Below, piece by piece: positions 1-8,844 of a DNA stretch of 64,000 nucleotides. Within the stretch, counting starts at the first letter, position 1. Each line of letters begins with the position of its first letter. The notes under the pieces are model-generated. The model saw nothing but the letters and a program-made list of their open reading frames with translations, was not told the origin of the DNA and searched no databases. This stretch comes from Leptospira inadai serovar Lyme str. 10 (lineage in GTDB: Bacteria > Spirochaetota > Leptospiria > Leptospirales > Leptospiraceae), in the NCBI RefSeq assembly GCF_000243675.2, contig NZ_AHMM02000024.1:186001-250000 (forward strand), written 5' to 3'. Made by a program: the position numbers and the translations under genes.

Positions 1-1
1 G

Positions 2-841
2 AGTTCTGTTTTCGAAGCGCATTCCCCGGAAGTCGTATTTCATTCCGCGGCCTACAAGCATGTACCAATGATGGAAACAAACCCGTCGGAGGCCGTTTTA
101 AATAATATATTGGGTACTAAAAACGTAGCGGATATTGCCCGTCTGTCCGGAGTAGAACGTTTCGTACTTATCTCCACGGATAAGGCAGTTAACCCGGTTA
201 ATATCATGGGCGCTTCCAAACGCGTAGCGGAATTGTACATCCAGCACGTATCTCGGGAGACCCGGACCAAATTCATTACGGTTCGATTCGGAAACGTATT
301 AGGATCCAACGGTTCCGTGATCCCAAGATTTCGGGAACAGATCCAGGGCGGCGGTCCCGTTACCGTAACTCATCCTGAAGTCATTCGATATTTTATGACC
401 ATCCCGGAAGCTACCCAATTAGTTCTGCAAGCGGGTTCCATGGGCGAACGCGGCGAAATATTCTTATTGGAGATGGGAGAGCCGGTGCGAATTCTCAGTC
501 TAGCGGAGGAAATGATTCGTCTATCCGGCTTACGACCGTATGTCGATATTCCGATCGAATTTACCGGCCTAAGACCCGGGGAAAAACTTTTCGAAGAACT
601 GCTTTTGGATCTAGAAGGCATCAAAAAAACTCACCATCCAAAAATCAGGATTGCCGCCCCTTTAGAAGATAGCGATCTTAGCAGCTTCCAGGCCAGGTTT
701 CAGGCCCTTTTGAACGCCGCACGCTCCAACCAGGAAAAGGATATCTTTTCCCGGTTTAAAGAGCTAGTTCCGGAATACAAAGTTCACAAGGATTACATCA
801 CTGAAGAAGAGGCCAGGGCCTTAGAAAAGAATGGATCATAA
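2..841 (+). CDS. CapD/FlaA1-like nucleotide-sugar 4,6-dehydratase, 5'-truncated by window edge
   Basis: C-terminal part of a polysaccharide biosynthesis dehydratase of the extended SDR family, acting on UDP-linked amino sugars for surface glycans. The frame is open to the left edge and reads VVFHSAAYKHVPMME, the active-site-region signature of CapD/FlaA1 proteins. It continues with ISTDKAVNP, GASKRVAE and RFGNVLGSNGSVIP, all typical of the family. The ATG at 68 lies inside that signature, so it is internal and not a start. The NAD-binding N-terminus lies outside the window. The stop codon lies 11 bases inside the next gene. Family membership is secure; the exact substrate is not. Confidence 0.92.
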   Translation, partial: SSVFEAHSPEVVFHSAAYKHVPMMETNPSEAVLNNILGTKNVADIARLSGVERFVLISTDKAVNPVNIMGASKRVAELYIQHVSRETRTKFITVRFGNVLGSNGSVIPRFREQIQGGGPVTVTHPEVIRYFMTIPEATQLVLQAGSMGERGEIFLLEMGEPVRILSLAEEMIRLSGLRPYVDIPIEFTGLRPGEKLFEELLLDLEGIKKTHHPKIRIAAPLEDSDLSSFQARFQALLNAARSNQEKDIFSRFKELVPEYKVHKDYITEEEARALEKNGS

Positions 842-1322
842 CCCCGAAGATATCACCGTACTTCGCGACTTTAAAAAACAACTCTTCTCCCTCTATTGGG
901 AAAGGTTCGGTACTTTCTATCTGCACGCTATGCCCCATCCCGATTTAAAGATCGGAAAGAGAGGCTTACTCGGAGACGAACCCGAATCCGGAATTATCTT
1001 AGTCATAGGTCCGCGAGCCGCTAGGGACATTCGCATAGAACAGGATTGGGCCTATGCAGAACTCCAATTCGGGTATACTTGGGAGCAAGTTTTCATTCCT
1101 TGGGACGCGGTGTTTCGATACTTCGATAAGTCTCAGCAAACCGTTTCGCAAATGAGAATTTTCTTAGGTAAGCTGCAATCTTCCGCGGGAAGCGGCCCTG
1201 AATTCGCCGAAACCGATTCTTCGTCCCCTTCGGGAGAACTTGTTATCGAGTCGAAGGCGAAAGGAAAGAAGCGCAAAAACAATGTCATCGAAGTGGATTT
1301 CGGGAGTAAAAACAAAAAATGA
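831..1322 (+). CDS. SspB-like ClpXP adaptor protein
   Basis: 163-residue protein resembling stringent starvation protein B, which tethers ssrA-tagged substrates to ClpXP in the cytoplasm. The core (about residues 1-105) has an SspB-like hydrophobic pattern including VFIPWDAVF. A flexible Ser/Lys-rich stretch follows, then a conserved-looking end NNVIEVDFGSKNKK, which resembles the ClpX-docking tail of alpha-proteobacterial SspB. The start overlaps the dehydratase by 11 bases and the end overlaps the permease by 4 bases, so the three are probably cotranscribed. Assignment rests on pattern recognition, not on an alignment. Confidence 0.7.
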   Translation: MDHNPEDITVLRDFKKQLFSLYWERFGTFYLHAMPHPDLKIGKRGLLGDEPESGIILVIGPRAARDIRIEQDWAYAELQFGYTWEQVFIPWDAVFRYFDKSQQTVSQMRIFLGKLQSSAGSGPEFAETDSSSPSGELVIESKAKGKKRKNNVIEVDFGSKNKK

Positions 1323-2926
1323 GTAATTACAGATGGTTCGTACCGGGAGATCTCGACGGTTTTTTCGGCCTAATGATCGACAATTTAATTCAGATCTTAG
1401 TGTTAGTCGCCCTCTGTGTGGGGCCTTGCGGAATGCCTCAGGAATTCGTTTTTCGAGTCATCATTCCGGGGGCGGCAGTATCCCTGCTATTGGGAAACTT
1501 ATTCTATGCCTTGCAAGCAAGACAACTTGCAAAAACGGAAGGCAGAACCGATGTCACCGCGCTGCCGTACGGGATTAACACCGTATCCCTTTTCGCTTTC
1601 GTATTTTTCGTAATGTTTCCCGTTTATTTAAAAACAGGAAGTTATAAAGCCGCCTGGGCAATGGGCCTACTCGCGAGCTTTCTCTCGGGGTTGATCGAAA
1701 TGTTAGGAGCCTTTGTTGCGGAAAGGATTCGGAAGGCCACGCCTCGTGCCGCACTTCTTTCCGCTCTAGCGGGAATCGCCCTCACATTCATCTCGATGGA
1801 TTTTTTAATTCGAACCTTTCAGAATCCGCTAGTCGCTTTCGTGCCTTTCGGAATCATCTTATTACAATATTTTGGACGGGTGGTTTTTCCGTTTAAAATT
1901 CCCGGCGGCTTAATTTCGGTGATAGTCGGAACGATTCTGGCCTGGTATTCTCCTTATTTTTCGGGAAAACCGATTATGGATCCGGAAGCGTTAAAATCTT
2001 CGCTAGGCATCGGATTATATCTTCCGGTCTGGAGCGCCGGTGAAATTTTTTCCGTATTTAAGGAAGCGGATATCAGAGAGTATCTTTCGATCATTCTCCC
2101 GATGGGAATTTTCAACGTGATCGGATCCCTTCAAAATATAGAATCCGCCGAGGCGGCCGGAGATAAATTCAATACTCGAAATTCTCTTCTAGCGAACGGA
2201 ATCGGAACCGTCGCGGGTTCATTCTTCGGTTCGCCCTTCCCTACTACGATTTATATCGGTCATCCAGGTTGGAAGGCGCTAGGAGCGAGGGCCGGTTACT
2301 CTACGCTGAACGGAGTCTTCATGACCGTCGCGGCTTTCTTGGGACTCATGGGATTCCTTTCCAAACTGATCCCTATCGAAGCCGGAATGGCAATCGTCTT
2401 ATGGATCGGAATCGTGATCGGCTCCCAAGCTTTCGAAGCGACTCCGACTCGTCATGCTCCTGCCGTAGTCATCGGTTTGTTACCGGCGATTGCAGGTTGG
2501 GGCGTTCTCTTAATCCAGAGTACTTTTAATTACGCGGATCCGATTTTAACGAAGGCAATCGAGGGAACCGCTGCGGCTTCCCAGACTCCGAATATTTGGC
2601 TATCATTGGTTCCCGCAAACCAACCCATCTTTCCGTATCCATTAGAGGGACTCTTAAGTCTTTCTCAGGGATTTCTTCTATCTTCCATGGTATGGGCTGC
2701 GATTGCGACGTTCGTAATCGATCGAGATTTTAAGAAGGCGATTCTGGCGAGTTTAGCGGGAGTTTTTCTTTCGGCTACGGGATTTATTCATGCCTATTCG
2801 CTACGGGGAAACGCGATTTTAACCCCATTTGAACCGAATTTCGGTCCGTTTGTGAAAGGATATTTGCTTTTAGTCTTACTTTTTCTGCTGGCTTCTTTCT
2901 TACGGAAGGAGCCGAGAACGGTCTAA
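1319..2926 (+). CDS. NCS2/AzgA-type xanthine-uracil permease family protein
   Basis: 535-residue integral membrane protein with about 12-14 hydrophobic segments. It resembles the nucleobase:cation symporter-2 superfamily. Supporting segments are the DVTALPYGINT motif near residue 80 (family TGxPxGINT-like) and the NVIGSLQNIESAEAAGD segment near residue 265, which corresponds to the family substrate-binding Glu region. The ATG overlaps the SspB-like stop by 4 bases. Substrate cannot be read from sequence; a purine or pyrimidine base or a related compound is the family expectation. A purine-salvage gene (apt) lies two genes downstream, which is only weak support. Confidence 0.8.
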   Translation: MSNYRWFVPGDLDGFFGLMIDNLIQILVLVALCVGPCGMPQEFVFRVIIPGAAVSLLLGNLFYALQARQLAKTEGRTDVTALPYGINTVSLFAFVFFVMFPVYLKTGSYKAAWAMGLLASFLSGLIEMLGAFVAERIRKATPRAALLSALAGIALTFISMDFLIRTFQNPLVAFVPFGIILLQYFGRVVFPFKIPGGLISVIVGTILAWYSPYFSGKPIMDPEALKSSLGIGLYLPVWSAGEIFSVFKEADIREYLSIILPMGIFNVIGSLQNIESAEAAGDKFNTRNSLLANGIGTVAGSFFGSPFPTTIYIGHPGWKALGARAGYSTLNGVFMTVAAFLGLMGFLSKLIPIEAGMAIVLWIGIVIGSQAFEATPTRHAPAVVIGLLPAIAGWGVLLIQSTFNYADPILTKAIEGTAAASQTPNIWLSLVPANQPIFPYPLEGLLSLSQGFLLSSMVWAAIATFVIDRDFKKAILASLAGVFLSATGFIHAYSLRGNAILTPFEPNFGPFVKGYLLLVLLFLLASFLRKEPRTV

Positions 2927-2998
2927 TATGATGACGGGAAGAACGCCCGGGGATGAAATTGATCCCGAACGTTTCTATATAAGGAGAAAAAGTCACCT

Positions 2999-3910
2999 AT
3001 GTGGATGATTCGTAGATTCGGATTGTTTGCGATAACAAACCTCGCAGTGATAGCAACGATCGCATTCTTAATAAGAATTACCGGTCTCGCCAGCTATCTG
3101 GAAAAATCGGGTATTTCGTACGGAGGATTGCTTCTTTTCTGCACGATATGGGGGATGGGCGGTGCATTTATTTCACTCTTCATTTCCAAATTTACCGCTA
3201 AAATGTCGATGGGAGTCGAGATTATAGATCCTCGTACGGCGACAGGATGGCAAAGAGATTTGGTCGCACGAGTCAAAAGACTCGCAGACGCGGCTGGTTT
3301 ACCGATGCCGGAAGTCGGCTATTATCAGTCTCCGGAAATAAACGCTTTTGCAACCGGACCTAGTCGATCTAGCGCTCTTGTGGCAGTTTCTACCGGACTT
3401 TTAAACGGAATGGATAGCGGAGAAATCGACGGAGTTCTCGGACACGAACTGTCTCACGTAGCAAACGGAGACATGGTAACCATGACCCTCGTACAAGGAG
3501 TCGTGAACTCGTTCGTGTTTTTCTTTGCTTGGATTGTGAGCACTTTAATTGCATCCCAACTCAGTAGGAACGATGACGATCGCGGGGGCGGAGGCTTCTT
3601 TATGCGATTTATGATTCAACAAGTACTCGTAATGGTATTCGGATTATTGGGTTCCATCGTGGTCGCGTATGTTTCCAGAGCACGAGAATACCGCGCGGAT
3701 GCCGGCGGGGCAAAATTAGCCGGTAGAAGCAATATGATTGCCGCACTCGAAAGGCTCAAAGCCGCTTTTACCGTGGACCCCGTGGATCAAAGAGGGGAAT
3801 CGATCGCAACTCTTAAGATATCCAATCGCGCAGGTGGATTCGCTTCCCTGTTTGCAACCCACCCGCCTTTAGAGGAAAGAATCGCCGCTTTGCGAGCAAA
3901 AGCATATTAA
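2999..3910 (+). CDS. htpX: Protease HtpX (M48 membrane metalloprotease)
   Basis: 303-residue zinc endoprotease of the inner membrane involved in membrane-protein quality control. Two hydrophobic segments (about residues 8-30 and 40-65) precede the cytoplasmic catalytic region. HELSH at residues 149-153 provides two zinc ligands and the catalytic Glu150; the third ligand is Glu230 in REYRAD. Further membrane segments lie at about 165-190 and 205-227. A clear AAGGAG ribosome site stands just upstream of the ATG, and a rho-independent terminator follows 14 bases after the stop, so transcription probably ends here. Length and motif order match the family. Confidence 0.97.
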   Translation: MWMIRRFGLFAITNLAVIATIAFLIRITGLASYLEKSGISYGGLLLFCTIWGMGGAFISLFISKFTAKMSMGVEIIDPRTATGWQRDLVARVKRLADAAGLPMPEVGYYQSPEINAFATGPSRSSALVAVSTGLLNGMDSGEIDGVLGHELSHVANGDMVTMTLVQGVVNSFVFFFAWIVSTLIASQLSRNDDDRGGGGFFMRFMIQQVLVMVFGLLGSIVVAYVSRAREYRADAGGAKLAGRSNMIAALERLKAAFTVDPVDQRGESIATLKISNRAGGFASLFATHPPLEERIAALRAKAY

Positions 3911-3924
3911 AATCAGGTTGATAG

Positions 3925-3946
3925 CCGCCCTAAATAAGGGCGGTTT
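3925..3946 (+). terminator. Rho-independent terminator after htpX
   Basis: A perfect 7-bp stem CCGCCCT / AGGGCGG encloses a 5-nt loop and is followed directly by TTT. It sits 14 bases beyond the htpX stop and before apt, so it separates the two transcription units. The T tract is short, so some read-through is possible. Confidence 0.8.
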
Positions 3947-4001
3947 CATCAAAAAAGAATTGTTCCCGCGCTTCCGAAGATTGGAATAGGACTTCGAGCC
4001 T

Positions 4002-4535
4002 ATGTCCATCGTTAAATCAAAAATTCGCACCATTCCCGATTATCCTAAAAAAGGAATCCTTTTTCGCGATATCACGTCTCTCTTATTGGATCCGGAAGGT
4101 TTAGCACTTACTATCGGAACCTTTGTGGACAGGTATTCCAACCAAGGAATTACGAAAGTTGCGGGAATCGAAGCTCGAGGTTTTATAATCGGTGCTCCCG
4201 TCGCTTTTCAATTGGGAGCCGGGTTTATTCCGATTCGGAAAAAGGGAAAACTGCCGGCGGAAACCGTAGCCCAAGAATACGATCTTGAATACGGAAAGGA
4301 TATCATTGAAATTCATAAGGATTCGGTTTTTCCGGGCGATAAAATTCTGCTTATGGACGATCTAATTGCGACCGGAGGAACCATGATCGCGGCGACGAAA
4401 CTTCTACAGCGTTTAGGCGCAGTGGTTAGCGAAGCAGGCGTAATTATCGACCTACCCGATTTGGGAGGGGCTTCCAAATTGAAAAAAGAGTTAGGAGTCG
4501 ATGTCTATTCTATCTGCGAATTCGAAGGCCATTGA
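4002..4535 (+). CDS. apt: Adenine phosphoribosyltransferase
   Basis: 177-residue purine-salvage enzyme converting adenine and PRPP to AMP in the cytoplasm. The N-terminus [18 protein letters not shown] is the family signature. The PRPP-binding loop [12 protein letters not shown] covers residues 117-128, and the flexible-loop region [10 protein letters not shown] lies near 80-88. Length matches the family (about 170-180). It follows the htpX terminator and ends 6 bases before an HtrA-like protease gene, with which it may share a transcript. Confidence 0.97.
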   Translation: MSIVKSKIRTIPDYPKKGILFRDITSLLLDPEGLALTIGTFVDRYSNQGITKVAGIEARGFIIGAPVAFQLGAGFIPIRKKGKLPAETVAQEYDLEYGKDIIEIHKDSVFPGDKILLMDDLIATGGTMIAATKLLQRLGAVVSEAGVIIDLPDLGGASKLKKELGVDVYSICEFEGH

Positions 4536-4541
4536 AGTTTG

Positions 4542-6005
4542 ATGCCTATTTTTAAAGCTGCATTCGTTTCTTTTATTTTTTTCGTAGTTTCGCTGCCTTC
4601 CTTTGCGGAGGCAAAAACGGACTTTGATAGCGTCCGGAAAGCGGTGGTTCAAATCAAAGTTTATTCCCAAGCGATTAATCCTTATTCCCCGTGGACGACC
4701 GATGGAGTACGTGCAAGCTCAGGAACCGGTTTTCTAATCGGAAAAAAGCGAATTCTTACGAACGCTCATGTGGTTTCGAACGCAAAATTCATTCAAGTAC
4801 AACGCTATAATCAAACCGAGTGGTATCGGGTAAAGATCCTCTTCATCGCTCATGATTGCGACCTAGCCCTTCTGGAAGCGGAAGACGGGCAATTCTATAA
4901 GGATTCCCACGATCTAGAGCTGGGAGAAATCCCCGAACTGAATTCTCCGCTAATCGTCGTAGGTTATCCGATCGGCGGGAACAAAGTTTCCGTAACTAGG
5001 GGGATCGTATCCAGGAAGGAACAATCGGAATACTCCCATTCTTCCGTCGACAGTCATCTCGTTCTTCAAGTAGACGCGGCAATCAATCCGGGCAATTCGG
5101 GAGGCCCGGCGATTCAGGACGATAAAGTGGTAGGCGTTGCCTTTCAAGTGGCAACCAAAGGCGAGAACATCGGATATCTGATTCCAACGAACGTTATCCG
5201 ACATTTCTTAGTGGATATCGAGGACGGAACGTACGACGGCTATGTCGAACTCGGGATCAGTTTTTTAAATTCCTTCAATGTTTCCCTTCGTAAAGCGAAA
5301 GGGATCCCCGACGGTCTGGAAGGTGTATTCGTCACTCGGATCCTTCCTCACGGTTCCGCCGACGGATATTTGCAGGAAGGAGATTATCTCACCGAGATCG
5401 ACGGAAGTCCGATCGGCAGAAACGGAACCACCACTCTGGATAAGGACGCAAGAGTCGATTTTACGGAGAACGTCGATAACAAGCACGCAGGAGATCGAAT
5501 TAAATTCAAGGTATTTCGCGGAGGAAAGCTCATCGATATTTCCTTTGAAGCTAAAAGAATGCCCGACTTCGATTTTATGAGAAATCGTTACGACGCTCCC
5601 TACGACTATGCGATGATCGGCGGCCTACTCTTCCAAGAAATGTCTCAGGATCTTTTAGCTACCTGGAGTCGTGCAGGAAGCACTTCGGGCGGTAGCCAAT
5701 TTCTATACAGGTATAAGTATTTCATCGCGGATAGAATCAATCGTTATAAGAAGGCGGACGTAATCCTGTACAGAAAACTAGCCCACCCTGTGAATTCATC
5801 CTCCGATTATTTTCTCAATTTGGTGATCGAGTCCGTCAACGGAACCCCCGTGAATAGTTTGGAGGATTTGAAAAAAATTCTATCTTCGACGAAGGATCGT
5901 TACTTGCGATTGAAATTTCTGGATGTGGAACTCCCTTTAATTTTAGATCGGAACGAAGCGGAAACCGCCGATCGTCAAATCCGTTCCACGTATGGGTTGG
6001 AGTAA
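4542..6005 (+). CDS. HtrA-like exported serine protease with PDZ region
   Basis: 487-residue trypsin-fold protease. A signal peptide (residues 1 to about 24, ending SFAEA) sends it across the inner membrane. The catalytic triad is visible: His76 in LTNAHVV, Asp107 in CDLALLE and Ser186 in NPGNSGGPA. A PDZ-like domain follows at about 235-330, with VFVTRILPHGSADGYLQEGDYLTEIDG, and a second weaker repeat lies near the C-terminus. I take the ATG at 4542 rather than the TTG three bases earlier. The 3' end overlaps a paralogous gene by 14 bases, so the pair is probably translationally coupled. Role inferred: periplasmic or surface protein quality control. Confidence 0.88.
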   Translation: MPIFKAAFVSFIFFVVSLPSFAEAKTDFDSVRKAVVQIKVYSQAINPYSPWTTDGVRASSGTGFLIGKKRILTNAHVVSNAKFIQVQRYNQTEWYRVKILFIAHDCDLALLEAEDGQFYKDSHDLELGEIPELNSPLIVVGYPIGGNKVSVTRGIVSRKEQSEYSHSSVDSHLVLQVDAAINPGNSGGPAIQDDKVVGVAFQVATKGENIGYLIPTNVIRHFLVDIEDGTYDGYVELGISFLNSFNVSLRKAKGIPDGLEGVFVTRILPHGSADGYLQEGDYLTEIDGSPIGRNGTTTLDKDARVDFTENVDNKHAGDRIKFKVFRGGKLIDISFEAKRMPDFDFMRNRYDAPYDYAMIGGLLFQEMSQDLLATWSRAGSTSGGSQFLYRYKYFIADRINRYKKADVILYRKLAHPVNSSSDYFLNLVIESVNGTPVNSLEDLKKILSSTKDRYLRLKFLDVELPLILDRNEAETADRQIRSTYGLE

Positions 6006-7569
6006 CACATTGAAATTCCGTATTTTATCGGTTATTTTTGCGGTATTCTTTTCTTCCATGATCGCGGAGGCTAAATCCGGGAAATCCTCCAAAGTCGCGA
6101 CGACCAAAAAAGTTCATGAGTTAAAGACATCCGTTTCAAACACCTCCAACAAAACTAAGCCGGAAGAGGAATTCGAAAGGAGCATAGTTCAGATCAAAGT
6201 TTCCTTTCAGGAACCGGATTATATTTCACCTTGGAAGAAAAAAAATCCGCGAGTTCGCCGAGGAGTCGGAATCGTCGTCGATGGGGATAAAATTTTATTA
6301 CCCGCTCAAATTCTGCAGTACTCGACTTTAGTAGAAATTAAAAAATTCTCTTCCTATGCGGATACTAAAGCCACGATCTTTCGAATCGATCCCGAAACAA
6401 ACCTGGCCCTACTTAAAGTCGATGAAAAAGGCTTCTTTCAAGATTTGAAGCCTTTGGAATTTCAAACAAGCATCTCCTATCCCAAGCAAATCTCCATTTA
6501 CCAATTGGATAATTCCGGATCCATCCAGAGCGCAACCGGGGCCTTGCTTAGCCTGGACCTGGACCTCTATCCGCAGGGCCAAATCGAGCTCCCGATTCTA
6601 GATGTTAACTCGACGGAAACCTTGAACGGGAACGGAGAAGTCATCGTTGAAAATGGAAAAGTCGGCGGAATCTTATTCGATTTTAGCGGCGATAAAAACG
6701 CAGGCAGGGCGATTCCTTCGTTTTTAATCCGTAAATTTCTAGGAGTTTCCGGAAATTCACAAATCGCTTATAAAGGATTTCGGCATCGCCCGGTAACCGA
6801 CGAAGCGACAAAGACGTATTACGGAATCAACGGAAAGAACGAGGGCATCCTTGTAGCGGAAATTCTTCCCGGCAGTTCGGCAGATGGGGTTTTGAAACCG
6901 GGAGATGTGATCCTGGAATTCGGCGGCAAGAAAATCGATTCCAAGGGATATTTTGAACATCCGACCTATGGTAAGCAGGTTCTTTCCTTTATCGCGCATA
7001 TCGGCGATGAATTCGGGTACGAAGTCGGTAAAAAAATTCCGGTCAGTATCCTAAGGGAAAAAAAGAAAATGGAAGTAAACCTTCCGCTAAAACCGTTCCC
7101 CTATTCTTCGATCAGAATTCCCCATCGCGATCCCTCCAATCGACCCGATTTTTATTTGGACGGCGGCTTTCTTTTCATAGATCTTTCGGAAAATTATCTG
7201 CTCGAGTGGGGAAAGGACTGGAGATCGCGAATCGACAAAAAGCTTTTATATCTGTACGATTATCATAAGTTCAGATCATCGGGCGACAACGAAGGTAGAA
7301 TCGTACTATTATCACAGGTGGTCCCCGACGAATCCAATAACGGTTATCACGAAGTTTTTGCGCGAATTCTCGAATCGGTAGAAGGAGTTCCCGTTCTTTC
7401 CGTAAAGGATCTTATGCGAAAAGTGAAGGAGTCCAAAAAGAATTTCATTTCTTTATTATTAGATGACGGAACCGAAGTGATTCTTAACAAAGCGGAGCTT
7501 GCAAATACGAACGCTAGAATCAACGCGCAATACAAAATTCCGTTATCTACGATGGGGGAGCGAAAATAA
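5992..7569 (+). CDS. HtrA-like pseudoprotease (paralogue of preceding gene)
   Basis: 525-residue exported protein, colinear with the upstream protease: signal peptide to about residue 27, trypsin-like fold, PDZ-like domain near 285-380 (ILVAEILPGSSADGVLKPGDVILEFGG) and a matching C-terminal repeat. All three catalytic positions are changed. ILLPAQIL replaces LTNAHVV (His to Gln106), ETNLALLK replaces CDLALLE (Asp to Asn137), and LNGNGEVI replaces NPGNSGGPAI (Ser to Asn214). The frame is intact over 1.5 kb, which argues for a retained non-catalytic role, for example a partner or regulator of the active protease. It has a longer Lys/Thr/Ser-rich linker after the signal peptide than its neighbour. 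Confidence 0.85.
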   Translation: MGWSNTLKFRILSVIFAVFFSSMIAEAKSGKSSKVATTKKVHELKTSVSNTSNKTKPEEEFERSIVQIKVSFQEPDYISPWKKKNPRVRRGVGIVVDGDKILLPAQILQYSTLVEIKKFSSYADTKATIFRIDPETNLALLKVDEKGFFQDLKPLEFQTSISYPKQISIYQLDNSGSIQSATGALLSLDLDLYPQGQIELPILDVNSTETLNGNGEVIVENGKVGGILFDFSGDKNAGRAIPSFLIRKFLGVSGNSQIAYKGFRHRPVTDEATKTYYGINGKNEGILVAEILPGSSADGVLKPGDVILEFGGKKIDSKGYFEHPTYGKQVLSFIAHIGDEFGYEVGKKIPVSILREKKKMEVNLPLKPFPYSSIRIPHRDPSNRPDFYLDGGFLFIDLSENYLLEWGKDWRSRIDKKLLYLYDYHKFRSSGDNEGRIVLLSQVVPDESNNGYHEVFARILESVEGVPVLSVKDLMRKVKESKKNFISLLLDDGTEVILNKAELANTNARINAQYKIPLSTMGERK

Positions 7570-7572
7570 TTC

Positions 7573-8832
7573 TCACCAGATACTATTCGTCATGGGCTTG
7601 GCGATAAACGCAATCTTAACGAAAAATAAGATCAAGACGATACCGCAAATTCCCCAATAGTGCCAAGCCGAAAGTCGATCGTCTTCCTCCTGCCAAAGAA
7701 TCAGCAGCGGGATGGAAACGGTAAACATACGAGAAATGTTTTCGTACGTAGCCCAGTATAGAATATAGCCCGCCGAGAATATCGAAAACATAGTAATCGC
7801 AAAACCGAATCGAAACGGGAACCCCTTTTTCCAGTCTCCCCGGAAAAGAAGGGTACAACCGCTCAAAAACAAAAGAAGAAGGGGAAATCTGGAAAACTTT
7901 TTGGCGATAGAGCGAAACAATCCGCTATCGAGAGAAACGGATCCGAGTATCAGGCCGTACATCTCTTTCAAATAACCGATGATTCCGCCTAATGGATCGA
8001 AAAATTCCGCGAAACGAGTCGGTGTAGCTTCGGGAAATTTTAATTTTAAAAATAAATTCCAAAGACCGGGAAGAACGAGACTAGAGAGGATCCATAGGCT
8101 GCGACGAAAGTCTTTCTTAAGAAGCGAATCGACGCCCAGTGGAAAAAGTAGAAACAGCGCCTGCTCTTTCGTAAGAAGCGCCAGTCCGCCTAACAGCGAG
8201 AATAATAGGAATCGTTCCTTTTTGTAAGCCCAGTACGCAAGCACGAGAAGACCGACTAAAATCGTGTCCGAAACTAAAAGGATGTAACTACCGAGGGCAA
8301 AAGGGGAAAACAAATAACCGACGGAGAGAATCTTTTGGCGATCCGGTAACAAATCGCGAATCGCCAAAAAGGAAAGGATCATAAAAAATATAGGAAGGAA
8401 GTACATCCCGAAAATCGTTCCGTGCGGCCCGATCCATCCGAATGGAGCAGCCAATAACGGGTACCCGATCCGAGGTGCCCTTACGCTCGTCTCGAAACCA
8501 TTGGGCCAATCCAAGGCGAACCCCGAGATCATTCGAGAATAGAAATAGAAGATTTGGCCGTCATATCCGGCTCCTAAGTTTCCTTCCTCCCCTTGAAAGA
8601 CGATCGCGCCCTTCGGCACCTGTCGGGGATTTAAGTCGCAGTATTCCTTTCCGAAATTAATTTGAGATGTCGGGTTCCAATCGTATTTTTTCCAAACTAG
8701 CAGGGAAGAAAGCGAGTACATGAAAATAAAAAGGAGAATAAGAGCATTTTGATTTTCTAATAGTCCGAAAATTTTTCGATAAAATTTCTCCGAGAATAAT
8801 AGAAACTTATTTTCACGCGAATCTTCCTGCAC
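7573..8832 (-). CDS. Polytopic membrane protein, GT-C-like (surface glycopolymer type)
   Basis: 419-residue protein with about ten hydrophobic helices. The N-terminal loop contains GYDGQIFYFYSRM followed by RAPRIGYPLLAAPFGW. This is the pattern of a family of membrane proteins linked to cell-surface glycopolymer formation (AZOBR_p60025-like), probably related to GT-C glycosyltransferases; the Asp of GYDGQ could be catalytic. The start is a GTG. It lies 12 bases after the SGNH-like gene on the same strand and would be the last gene of the CobW-Fur unit. No enzymatic activity can be assigned from sequence alone. Confidence 0.65.
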   Translation of the reverse strand: MQEDSRENKFLLFSEKFYRKIFGLLENQNALILLFIFMYSLSSLLVWKKYDWNPTSQINFGKEYCDLNPRQVPKGAIVFQGEEGNLGAGYDGQIFYFYSRMISGFALDWPNGFETSVRAPRIGYPLLAAPFGWIGPHGTIFGMYFLPIFFMILSFLAIRDLLPDRQKILSVGYLFSPFALGSYILLVSDTILVGLLVLAYWAYKKERFLLFSLLGGLALLTKEQALFLLFPLGVDSLLKKDFRRSLWILSSLVLPGLWNLFLKLKFPEATPTRFAEFFDPLGGIIGYLKEMYGLILGSVSLDSGLFRSIAKKFSRFPLLLLFLSGCTLLFRGDWKKGFPFRFGFAITMFSIFSAGYILYWATYENISRMFTVSIPLLILWQEEDDRLSAWHYWGICGIVLILFFVKIAFIAKPMTNSIW

Positions 8833-8844
8833 CTTTCGATCCCC

